A stretch of 64,000 nt of DNA from Bufo bufo (lineage: Eukaryota > Chordata > Amphibia > Anura > Bufonidae), in assembly GCF_905171765.1 (NCBI RefSeq), contig NC_053392.1, forward strand, positions 35,100,956 through 35,164,955, written 5' to 3'. Below are positions 39,403 to 50,199 of the stretch, one piece after another (positions within the stretch are counted from its first letter, which is position 1; every line of letters begins with the position of its first letter). The position numbers and the translations under genes were made by a program. The notes under the pieces are model-generated. The model made no database searches, was not told the origin of the DNA, and saw nothing but the letters and a program-made list of their open reading frames with translations.

Positions 39403-40100
39403 TAATGTGCCAGTAAGAAGTGCTACAAATAAGGTGCCAGTATGAAGTGCCCCCATAGATGCCCCCACAGTGCCCCCCAATAATGTGCCAGGAAAATGTG
39501 CCCCCATAGATGCCCCCCAATAATGTGCCAGTAACAAGTACCCCCATAGATGCCCCCAATCATGTGTCAGTAAGATGTGCCCACATAGATGCCCCCCAAT
39601 CATCTGCCAGTAACAAGTGCCCCCATAGATGCCCCCCAATTATGTGCCAGTAACAAGTGCCCCCATAGATGCCCCCAATCATCTTCCAGTAACAAGTTCC
39701 ACCATAGATGCCCCCCAATCATGTGCCAGTAACAAGTGCCCCCATAGATGCACCCCAATCATGTGCCAGTAACAAGTACCCGCGTAGATGCCCCCAATCA
39801 TGTGCCAGTAACAAGTACCCCCATAGATGCCCCCCAATCATGTGCCAGTAACAAGTACCCCATAGATGCCCCCCAATCATGTGCCAGTAACAAGTACCCT
39901 CATAGATGACCCCCTAATCATGTGCCAGTAACAAATACCCCAATTGATGCCCCCAATCATGTGCCAGTAACAAGTGCCCCCATAGATGCCCTTCAATCAT
40001 GTGCCAGTAACAGGTCCCCCAATAGATGCCCCCCCAATAATGTGCCAGTAACAAGTGCCCCCATAGATGCCCCCCAATCATGTGCCAGTAAGTAGTACCA
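39403..40100 (-). repeat. 40-bp array (gtgccagtaacaagtgcccc unit)
   Basis: About 17 units of roughly 40 bp: tgtgccagtaacaagtgccc then ccatagatgccccccaatca. On the minus strand it reads ctggcac and atgggggca, the same words as at 27810-28190 and 63745-64000. It forms the tail of the repeat core at 40105-40450. Confidence 0.95.
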
Positions 40101-40104
40101 TATT

Positions 40105-40450
40105 AAAAAAAATGAACACTTATACTTACCTCCATCAGGCTGGCAGCGCTGCGATGCAGGACTCTTCCGGCCTGTGTCCCGTTCTGTACGGCTCAGGCGG
40201 CGCAATGACGTTATCGCGCCATCTGTACAGGCCTCTGATAGGCTGCGGGCCTTGTGGCCCCTGCCCCGCCGCAACACTTCCTTCTGTATCGCTGTCCTGA
40301 GGACGGTGATACAGATGACTATGGAGATGAGCGCTTCCACATTGGAAGCGCTCATCTACCTGTGCCTTTCCGCCGCCCCCCACTTGTCACCAGGGCCGCG
40401 CCGCCTGGGGCCATCGCCTCACTTTGCCTAATTGGCAGTGCGGCCCTGCC
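40105..40450 (-). repeat. GC-rich core of the dispersed repeat family, copy 2
   Basis: On the minus strand it contains ctgaggcc-type GC-rich sequence, ggaagagtcctgcatcg and then gatggaggtaagtataagtg (40122-40132 covers the GT-AAGTAT word), followed by the 40-bp tail. An internal hairpin is visible at about 40330-40362 (gatgagcgcttccacat / ggaagcgctcatc). Confidence 0.8.
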
Positions 40451-41162
40451 AGCGCCCCCTGGAATTTTGCGCCCGGGGCAATGGCCCCATGGCCCCCCCA
40501 CGCTATGCCATTGGCCAGCGGGGCTCAAGAGGCAGTTGCCTTGGGCCCCCCAGGAGCGACTGGGCCGGGGAAGCTGCCCCTTTTGCCCCGCGTTAAAGAC
40601 GGCCTTGATACTGGGTACTGTAGTGAATGGGACACATCACTATACCAGGTACTGTAGTAAATGGACTATGTCTCTGTACTGGTACTACAGTGAATGGACC
40701 TCAAATATCATGCAGGAGGTGAAGTTATGGCATTATGTAGCGTGACAAGTCCTGGGGCACATGTCCAGCCTGCAGCGGCTGGTCCCTATAGACACCCTAT
40801 AAAGATAATGGCTACTTCCTGGTAACTTGTATCTCTTTGCTCCTTATTTTGCATTGATTTGCTTTATCTTTCTCCTTTGTGACATGAATTCTGTTTCCAG
40901 GAGAAGTTTACACTAATGTGATGTGTTTTTCATCCAGCATCTGTCAGGCGGCTGAACAGAGAGATCTTCTGCTTCTTATCGCAGCTCCTCTTACTTCTCA
41001 GCGAGTGTCACCCTGTTCCCTCTGAAATGACAGTGACCTTGGTAAATGGTTAATGTACCAAACTATAGTCATTCTATGATTAACAACCCCAATCATCCTC
41101 ACTGCTACACCAGTAGCGGAAAGCGTAAATCTTCTTCTTCTGATTTTAAAACTTTGAACCAA
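40451..41162. other. Non-coding interval
   Basis: GC-rich repeat margin to about 40610 (ggcccccc runs), then gnactgtagtnaatgg words repeated three times (40616-40695), then sequence with no identifiable feature. Confidence 0.45.
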
Positions 41163-42955
41163 GAGTTACATCCTGTATTATACTCCAGAGCTGCACTCAC
41201 TATTCTGCTGGTGGAGTCACTGTGTACATACATTACATTACTTATCCTGTACTGATCCTGAGTTACATCCTGTATTATACTCCAGCGCTTCACTCACTAT
41301 TCTGCTGGTGCAGTCACTGTGTACATACATTACATTACTTATCCTGTACTGATCCTGAGTTACATTCTGTATTATACTCCAGAGCTGCACTCACTATTCT
41401 GCTGGTGCAGTCACTGTGTACATACATTACATTACTTATCCTGTACTGATCCAGAGTTACATCCTGTATTATACTCCAGAGCTGCACTCACTATTCTGCT
41501 GGTGCAGTCACTGTGTACATACATTACATTACTTATCCTGTAATGATCCTGAGTTACATCCTGTATTATACTCTAGAGCTGCACTCACTATTCTGCTGGT
41601 GCAGTCACTGTGTACATACATTACTTATCCTGTACTGATCCTGAGTTACATTCTGTATTATACTCCAGAGCTGCACTCACTATTCTGCTGGTGCAGTCAC
41701 TGTGTACATACATTACATTACTTATCCTGTACTGATCCTGAGTTACATCCTGTATTATACTCCAGAGCTGCACTCTCTATTCTGCTGGTGGTGTCACTGT
41801 GTACATACATTACATTACTTATCCTGTACTGATCCTGAGTTACATCCTGCATTATACTCCAGAGCTGCACTCACTATTCTGCTGGTGGAGTCTCTGTGTA
41901 CACACATTACATTACTTATCCTGTACTGATCCTGAGTTACATCCTGTATTATACTCCAGAGCTGCACTCACTATTCTGCTGGTGCAGTCACTGTGTACAT
42001 ACATTACTTATCCTGTACTGATCCTGAGTTACATCCTATATTACACTCCAGAGCTGCACTCACTATTCTGCTGGTGGAGTCACTGTGTACATACATTACA
42101 TTACTTATCCTGTACTGATCCTGAGTTACATCCTGTATTATACTCTAGAGCTGCACTCACTATTCTGCTGGTGCAGTCGCTGTGTACATACATTACTTAT
42201 CCTGTACTGCTCCTGAGTTACATCCTGTATTATACTCCAGAGCTGCACTCTCTATTCTGCTGGTGCAGTCACTGTGTACATACATTACTTATCCTGTACT
42301 GATCCTGAGTTACATCCTGTATTATACTCCAGAGCTGCACTCACTATTCTGCTGGTGCAGTCACTGTGTAGATACATTACATTACATATCCTGTACTGAT
42401 CCTGAGCTACATCCTGTATTAAACTCCAGAGCTGCACTCACTATTCTGCTGGTGCAGTCACTGTGTACATACATTACTTATCCTGTACTGATCCTGAGTT
42501 ACATCCTGTATTATACTCCAGAGCTGCACTCACTATTCTGCTGGTGGAGTCACTGTGTACATACATTACATTACATATCCTATACTGATCCTGAGCTACA
42601 TCCTGTATTATACTCCAGAGCTGCACTCACTATTCTGCTGGTGGAGTGACTGGTTACATACATTACTTATCCTGTACTGATCCTGAGTGACATCCTGTAT
42701 TATACTCCAGAGCTGCACTCACTATTCTGCTGGTGCAGTCACTGTGTACATACATTACTTATCCTGTACTGATCCTGAGTGACATCCTGTATTATACTCC
42801 AGAGCTGCACTCACTATTCTGCTGGTGCAGTCACTGTGTACATACATTACTTATCCTGTACTGATCCTGAGTTACATCCTGTATTATACTCCAGAGCTGC
42901 ACTCACTATTCTGCTGGTGTAGTCACTGTGTACATGACTTAGCCTGTACTGTTAT
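41163..42955 (+). repeat. 92/97-bp satellite array B, inverted relative to array A (about 18 copies)
   Basis: Units read gttacatcctgtattatact, ccagagctgcactcactatt, ctgctggtgcagtcactgtg and so on, the reverse complement of the array at 28690-32263. Both 97- and 92-bp forms occur. The two arrays therefore form an inverted pair separated by about 8.9 kb. Confidence 0.97.
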
Positions 42956-45464
42956 GTTTTGTATTCTCCAGAGCTGTATTTCTAAAGAATCAGGATCACT
43001 TTTATTTACAAATAGTTGGAAAAATGAAACAATGTTTCTTTTTTTGAATACATGTACAGTATGTGATGTCTCCATGGTCTTGATGCTTCATTGGGGTCTT
43101 ATAAGTAAGAGGCATGGTCTCAAGGTCCACAGGATCCAATCCATTTCTTCCCTGGTCTTTACTGGTTCCTGTGTATGAGGAGACCACTTGTTGTCTGAGA
43201 ACGTTTCACTGCCCCCATCTTTCCTCCACCATCTGGTACTTCTCGTTCCTCCAGCCCGTGCAATGATTGAAATGTGTACAGAAATCACAAAGCGCGTCTT
43301 TAATATCGACTGAGTAAGGGATTTGGAGCAGTGACTGGGAGCGCTGGATCTTCTGTGATGGATGCGACATGTCAGCTCTGTTCACTTACTGCTCTAATTT
43401 GTAATCAAGGGCATTGTACTTTGGGTCTTTTCTTTCCGCATTCGTGTCCAAGTTCAATATCTGAGGCGGCCGGCGGTGGATCTACATGGAGCGCACGAGA
43501 ACACTTCTGCCCTCCAGCGCTTTTATATTGTTTCATGAGCTGAGAATTCTTCACGAGTCAGATCTTCCAAAATCACAATCCAGAGGAATAAACGCTGAAG
43601 ATCCACCATAAGATCCGCGGTGGACAGGAGCTCCATCTGTCTAAGAACAATCCTGTAGACTGCAATGGGTTAATCATAGGGCGTAAGTAAAGAGGGTGCA
43701 GAGATAGTTGTTGAACCCTACCTCTGGGGCTCATCAATTCTCTGAACATTGGATTCTTATGGCGAATTGATTCACAAATTTCCAAAACAAGAATTGGGCA
43801 AAGAAACTCTCCAGTGGTGTCTAGACCGTTTGTTTAGGCTCTGGGTACTAGGGGAAAGCTCCTTAGGATGCCTGGAGCAAGTTGGCATTGGCTGCCATCA
43901 GAGGCATTTGGCATGCACTGGCCCTTTAAGGGAAGCACTTGCAGGAGAAGAATGACGAGCTCCTAGAGAGGTGAGGTGTGAGTTGTTGTAGAGTATAGCT
44001 AAATCTAAGTTCTGAAGGTCCTTCCCCAACTGACCCCTTTTTATCTGGAAAATTTGGACTTCAGAAGAATCGTACCACTTTTTCTGGATCAACACAGCAG
44101 AATGATAATTGATTGGACTTGCAACTTTGTCATTTTCAGTAAATTCAGATGTATCAGTTTCTATGTGGACACTGCCTCTAGCCTGTGATATTCCTATAAT
44201 CACTGCCTTTTTTGTCCCCTAGTTTTGACTCCTGGCCACTGACTCTACTTGTTGAACCCATTCGACCCACTGGTTTTAACCAATGCTTCCATCACTGCTC
44301 CGACATCCCACTTGCAGGTGGTGACTACTCTGAGGACCATGAGCTGGGGATCTAACTGGTTAAAGAGGTTTCACCCAAGTATCTTGACCACTGGCAACCC
44401 GACCCATTCATGAGAATGGGGGTCCTATGCCCATGTATGAAAGCATCGTCAGGTCGCACATGGGTACGGCCACTCTTCATTCTCTATGGGACTGCTGGAA
44501 ATAGCCAAGCTCTGTTGACAATTACCAGATCTCTGGCAGCCGCTCATTCATTCTGGGCATAGGACCCTCTTTCTTGTGATCCCAGGGGTTGGACACCCCT
44601 CATGGATCAGATACCTAGCCGATATCCTGGAGCTTTAGAACTTGCCACAATCCTTTTAAGCCTAAACTTCCTTGTGGAGGTCCCTGGTGAAAAACTGAAT
44701 CCTAACTGTAAGACTTTATCCCTCATTTTCCTTCGTGCCAGACCACTGTCGATGGAAGGTTCTACTGCCAACAATTCTGATTATTATCATGTTTATGGCA
44801 CAGACATCAACACGTCGGCAATGACTATATCTATAAATTACTGAACCCTCATGCGATCTTTACATAGACCACATGTTCCTTTTCCTTTGATCTATTATAT
44901 AATTACGTGTTTTATTACCTTTTAAACTTAACATAATAGATCCTGAGCTTCTTCCAGGGAATGACAGCATGTCTGAGACTGAGAATGCAAGGTGTTGTAT
45001 TATAGGCTGCAATTCTCCTTCTTTGGCTGCATGGAGGTAACATTTCCAACACTAATCAGATTTTTAGGCGAAGTCGTTAGAGGGTTCTTCTCTTTAGAAC
45101 AGACACTTTTACATTCAATTACATAAGTTTTAAATCAATCAGTATTAAAGGGCCTACACATCATTAGGATAGGTTAGATCGGTGAGGGTCTGACACCTGG
45201 CACCCTTGCCGATCCTCTGAAGGATAGGTCACCAATATCTGTAGTCTACTCTAGAAAACCCCTTTAAAGAGCAGATTCTCCGAACTGATCCTCAACCAGC
45301 GGCCCATTGGGCAAATCCACTTGCCTGCTGTTTTTGATGATTTATAGAGTATGCACATGTATCTATCAACATAAATATAGTTTGTATTATACATTGTATT
45401 ATACTCCAGAGCTACAATCACAGTTCAGCAAGCTTCGGAGCTGAAATCTCCCAAAACTTTCTTC
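42956..45464. other. Non-coding interval with dispersed-repeat fragments
   Basis: No gene seen. Two fragments resemble abundant frog dispersed repeats: 44372-44600 (cattctctatgggactgctg, gaaatagccaagctctg) and 45148-45262 (gtgagggtctgacacctggc). An isolated piece of the 97-bp satellite (ttgtattatactccagagct) lies at 45395-45415, just before the hAT element. Confidence 0.5.
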
Positions 45465-46017
45465 TTGATAAGTAGAGATGGCCTTGAGGTTCGGCCAGCG
45501 GTCGTTTTGCAGCGAACTTTGATTGTTTGCAATACGCCGAACATGCAAACATATGGTGATGTTCGCATGCGCCATATACTTTTGCAATGCGCCGAACTTT
45601 GACCCATGACACATCCATCAGGTGGGACAGGACAGCCAATTGAGATGTTTCAGAACATGGACACACCCCCACCCTATCATAGAACCCGATCTGGCAGCCA
45701 ATTTACATTCTGTGTTTTGCCAGTGTAGAGACAGGTTGCTGTGTGGAGCAGGGACAGGCTGTTAGGGACACCAAACACTAGCTAATAGGGTCATAAAAGT
45801 CCTTTTAAGGACTGGTATAGGTGTGCTATCGATAGGTGTGATATACTGAGGGGTGTGATATACTTATAATATAATTTCTAACATAGAAAGTATATTATAG
45901 TGCATTTGTATTGTGCAGCAGTTGTGTGCGGTTCTGCTGCGATACCGCAGGTATATAGAGGGACAAGCGTTATTGGAACAAGTATTTGCAATAGGTGTGA
46001 TATACCTGTTGCCCCCC

Positions 46018-46632
46018 CAAAAAAATGATTGAGGCGTGTGATATACCTTCTTCCACAAAATACTGATTAAGTGGTTTGATATACCCGCTTCCACAAAATA
46101 CTGATTAAGGGGTTCCATATACCTGCTTCCACAAAATACTGATTGATGGGTGTAATATACCTGCTTCCACCAAATAATGATTAAGGCCTGCAATACACCG
46201 GCTTCCACAAAATACTGATTGAGGCCTGCGATATACCTTATTCTACAAAATACTGATTAAGAGGTTCTATATACCTGCTTCCACAAAATACTGATTAAGG
46301 GGTTTGATATATCTGCTTCCACAAAATACAGATTAAGGGGTGTGATATACCTGCTTCTACAAAATACTGATTGAGGGGTGTGATATACCTGCTTCCACAA
46401 AATACTGATTGAGAGGTGTGATATACCTGCTTCCACAAAATACTGATTGAGAGGTGCGATATACCTGCTTCCACCAAATATTGATTGAGGTCTGCGATAC
46501 ACCCGCTTCCACAAAATACTTATTGACCGGTTTGATATGCCTGCTTCCACCAAATATTGATTCAGGTGTTCTATATACCTGTTTCCACAAAATACTGATT
46601 AAGGCCTGCGATATACCTGCTTGCACAAATAC
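46018..46632. repeat. 38-bp array inside the hAT leader (about 16 copies)
   Basis: Units of ggtgtgatatacctgcttcc plus acaaaatactgattgag repeat every 38 bp between the 5' end and the transposase start. Single-base variants are common. 38 is not a multiple of three, so frames through it are not coding. Confidence 0.95.
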
Positions 46633-46672
46633 TGCTCGTCTCTAGTGATTTTGGCACAGGATCATTTAGAAA

Positions 46673-49515
46673 ATGACAGGCAGAGGAAGAGGCAGGCCGT
46701 TCCATAGGAGTGGTATGGGTCGGGCAGGTGCACCAGGCCGGAGCCTAAGTGGGAAGTTGTAGAATGTGCGTGTGATTACGTCAAAGGATGCACCAGAGTT
46801 GGTTGAGTGGCTCACTCAGCCTTCCGCTTCTGCACCCTCCTCATCCTCTGTATCTGCACCCTCCTCACTCTCTGCTGTGTTCACCCCCAAAGACACCACT
46901 ACCACCATAGCCCCTCGAGTCAGGGGAATTATATTTCCATCCATTCCCAGTACTTACCAATGCGCATTCTTGGCATCAGATAAGGAAGTGGAGGTAACAA
47001 TGGCCGCCTCCCAGCAGTCTGACGACAGTACCCAGATCAGCCCAAGGAGGGTGGTCCCCGCTGTTGTTGCTTACTTCGTGATCTCTAATGTCAGTGGTGG
47101 TGAAAGTGACGATGGTGACGTGTCAATGGACGTCACGTGGGTGCCCACAAGAAAGGAAGAGGAGGGGAGTTCAGAGGGAAAGACGGAGCAGCAGATAGGG
47201 AGGAGAAGCAGGCAGAACTCGCAGTGCACAGGAGGCAATAAGCAGACTGCAAATGTATCTGGAGCGAGCCATCCACAAAGCCACACTCCCGGTGTATCGC
47301 GTCCTTCCTCTTCTCCTCTCTCCTTCCATTTGTCCTCCACTCCACCTTCCACCGTGCCGTCGTCGCGTTCATCTGGCAGAAGGCAGGCTTCCGTGGCCCA
47401 AATGTTCGACCGTAAAAAGTTAATGACGCAGGATAACCCTCTTGCCCAACGGCTGACTGCTGGCTTGTCAGAACTGCTAGCCCGCCAACTACTGCCATAT
47501 AAACTGGTGGACTCGGAGGCCTTTAGAAAATTTGTGGCCCTTGGCACACTGCAACTGAAGGTCCCTGGAAGGAAATATTTCTCCCAGAAGGGCATCCCAG
47601 AGCTATATGGCCATGTTCAGCGGCAATTGAATATATCTCTGGCACACAGTGTCGGTGCCAAGATACATCTGACTACAGACACGTGGTTTAGCAAACATGG
47701 GCAGGGAAGGTACATAACTTTTACTGCCCACTGGGTGAACCTTCTGACGGCCGTCAAGCTTGTAACCCATGGCACCCATGTGGATTTGGTGTTACCGCCA
47801 CGGATTGCATGCAGGCCTGCCTCTTCTTCTCCTCCTCCTCCTCCATTCTCCGTCTCCTCCTCGGTTGACTCCTCCTTTTCTACTGCTACCGCCTCTTCCG
47901 TTGAACCCCCCCAGCTCCCAAAAACCCATTTGACGTGCCAGGTGAGATGTTGACATGCTGTGCTGCAGATGTTGTGCCTGGAAGCCAAGACCCACACCGG
48001 TCCTGCACTGCTTTCAGCTCTGCAGTCACAGGCCGATCAGAGGCTAACCCCACTCAATTTGACAGTTGGTAAAGTGGTGTGCGACAATGTTGCCAATCTG
48101 CTGAGTGCGCTGAAACAGGGAAAAATTACACACGTGCCGTGCATGGCACACGTCCTGAACTTAGTCATGCAGCGATTCGTTGCCAAATACCCCGGGGTCC
48201 AGGTCGTCTTGCGGCAGGCCAGGAAAATCTCTACCCATTTAAGAAGATCTTACACGGCCATGGCTCGCCTTGCTGACATTCAGCGGCGGCACAACCTGCC
48301 CGTCAGACGTCTGATTTGTGACTGCCCGACGCGCTGGAACTCCACCTTGTATATGCTTGATAGGCTGCTCCAGCAGAAACGTACCATTAACGACTACCTG
48401 TATGAACTCTGCAGCAGGACAGGTTCTGGGGAGCTTGGTTTTTTTTCACCACGCCAGTGGCTGCTCAAGCGCGACGCATGCAGACTTCTGCGGCCATTTG
48501 ATGAGATCAAACTGGTCAGTCGCAGCCAGGGCACCTACAGTGACATCATACCGTACGCCTTCTTTCTGGAGCGTGCATTGTGTCGTGTCATTGATCAAGC
48601 CGTCAAGGAGCAGGAGCTGGAAGATGAGGAAGTCGCAATGCTGAATGAATTCCTAGGGGGGGCTACTCCATCTGAGACAAGTCAACAGGAGTCTGAAGAG
48701 GAGTCAGAGGAGGATGGTGGCTGTGGGGAGGAGGAGGTGGAGCAAGAAGAGCAGGCTTTGAGGGGGACTTTAAACTTGTCGGGGATCCCTGGTGTTGTCC
48801 GTGGCTGGGGGGATGAGACTGAGGACAACATTCTCATGGGCGTTGAGCAGGAGCCAGGGTGCTCCAACGCTTCCAATTTTGTGCAAATGGGGGCCTTCAT
48901 GCTCCAGTGTTTGAAAAGGGACCCCCGTATAAAAAGCATAAAGAGCAAGGACCAAAGTACTTAGACCCCCGGGACAAACACAAAGTGGCAGACATGTTAC
49001 CAGCATCACAGAGGGCTGGCAAAATGCAGAATTTCCAGGCCTTGCTGCAAGAGATACTGCATTCTGCTGTTGCCGGCACTGGCAGAGGAATTTCCACCCA
49101 CAGCAAAACAGGTGTGGGTACCAATCCTACCGTGCCTGCAAAAAGAGGGCGGTTTGAAGATGTGTTGGTCACTTCGGATATGAGTTCATTCTTGCAGCTA
49201 ACCCATCTAGAGTCACCCACCGGATCCAGCCTCATGGAACGCCTAGACCGACAGGTGTCCGACTACATCGGGTTAACGGCCAATGTGGATACTCTGAGAA
49301 GCGATGAACTACTGGGTGTGCAGGCTTGACCTGTGGCCAGAGCTGGCACAATTTGCCATGGAACTCTTGGCTTGCCCCTTGTCGAGTGTCCTGTCCGAAA
49401 GGACGTTCAGCGCAGCAGGGGGGATCGTGACCGATAAGCACACTCGCCTAGTGTGGACTACCTCACATTTCTAAAAATGAATGATGGATCTCAGATCTGT
49501 GACGACCACGTGTAA
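46673..49515 (+). pseudogene. hAT transposase, disrupted
   Basis: ATG 46673 opens MTGRGRGRPFHRSG and meets TAG at 46760, then continues in the same frame. Blocks in order: Ser-rich N-terminus (to about residue 230); hAT core start (VGAKIHLTTDTWFSKHGQGRY, about 47650); in-frame TGA at 47951; CDNVANLLSAL and HVPCMAHVLNLV; CPTRWNSTLYML; acidic insertion; a frameshift at about 48930-48945; YLDPRDKHKVADML; another shift near 49310; then WPELAQFAMELLACPLSS, SERTFSAAGG and a last shift before the C-terminus at 49515. Two in-frame stops and three frameshifts make it inactive. No clear BED finger CXXC pair is seen. hAT transposases cut and paste DNA, leaving 8-bp duplications. Confidence 0.93.
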
Positions 49516-49610
49516 TTGAATTTCCTCATGCCAGCCCACACATATCCGCCACCACCCAGAACAAAGAATGGTCCTTGTCTTATGTATATACAGTGACATA
49601 AAAGGCCTTT

Positions 49611-49895
49611 TCTTTCAGGTAAATGCCTAATTTTTGGGGCCTCTGCTCCAGTGGCCTACAGTAAATTTGTTATCAAGTGACCGTCTAATATACCTCCAGC
49701 CTCATAATCACTCGTTCTTTTCTGTCCGGTGAATGCCTTATTTTTGGGGCCTGTACTCCTCTGGCCTACAGTAAAATTGTTATCCACTGACCGTCTAATA
49801 TACCTCTAGCCACATAATCACTTGTTCTTTTCTGTCAGGTGAATGCCTAATTTTTGGGGCCTGTAGTCCCGTGACCTAAAATAAAATGTTTCTAG
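49611..49895. repeat. 110-bp array in the hAT 3' region (2.6 copies)
   Basis: The segment tcaggtgaatgcctaatttt ... ctctggcctacagtaaa ... gaccgtctaatatacct starts at 49611, 49721 and 49831, exactly 110 bp apart. Confidence 0.92.
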
Positions 49896-50199
49896 TCTCC
49901 AGAAGGGCACATTTTTGAGAGTTTCCCTTTAAGACGCATAAAAATGGCTCCTGATTAAAATACATATTTTTTGTGGAACTTTTTGCCATTAATCCCCCTC
50001 TGGTATGTCACTGTCCATGCTGTGGGACTATTTGTGCACTTCTAGTAAGTATTTGGTGGCTGCAAATATGACCTGAAGGTTTTTTAGGTTCGCCTGCCAT
50101 TAAAGGGAATGGGGCCCGTCACAAACACGCGGTTTGCAAACATTTGATCGCGCGTTTGCAAAACGTCCCGGCTGATGTTCGTCCATCACTATTGATAAG

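Larger units (their letters stand above)
45473..50191 (+). mobile_element. Complete hAT element with target-site duplication
   Basis: Ends are tagagatgg at 45473 and ccatcacta at 50191 (imperfect inverted repeats). A perfect 8-bp direct repeat, ttgataag, flanks it at 45465-45472 and 50192-50199, as expected for hAT. The 4719-bp element encodes a transposase with several disabling changes, preceded by a 38-bp array and followed by a 110-bp array. The C-terminal domain resembles the fragments at 1-1651 but is a different family. Confidence 0.95.

Noticed and set aside
38751..39559. Long frames in several phases on both strands, for example repeated ITSTSPID
   Set aside because: The 24-bp unit has no stops and is a multiple of three, so openness is automatic.
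41222..42649. The same repeated peptides on the plus strand
   Set aside because: Inverted array of the same satellite; no start context, splice sites or non-repeat coding sequence.
28690..42955. CRISPR-like array of direct repeats
   Set aside because: Units are contiguous satellites without unique spacers, and the genome is eukaryotic.
44602..44844. 80-codon plus-strand frame
   Set aside because: No domain, overlaps a dispersed repeat edge and lacks splice or expression evidence.
45864..46626. Minus-strand frames with ISILWKQVYHTP repeats
   Set aside because: Reading of the 38-bp array in the hAT leader.
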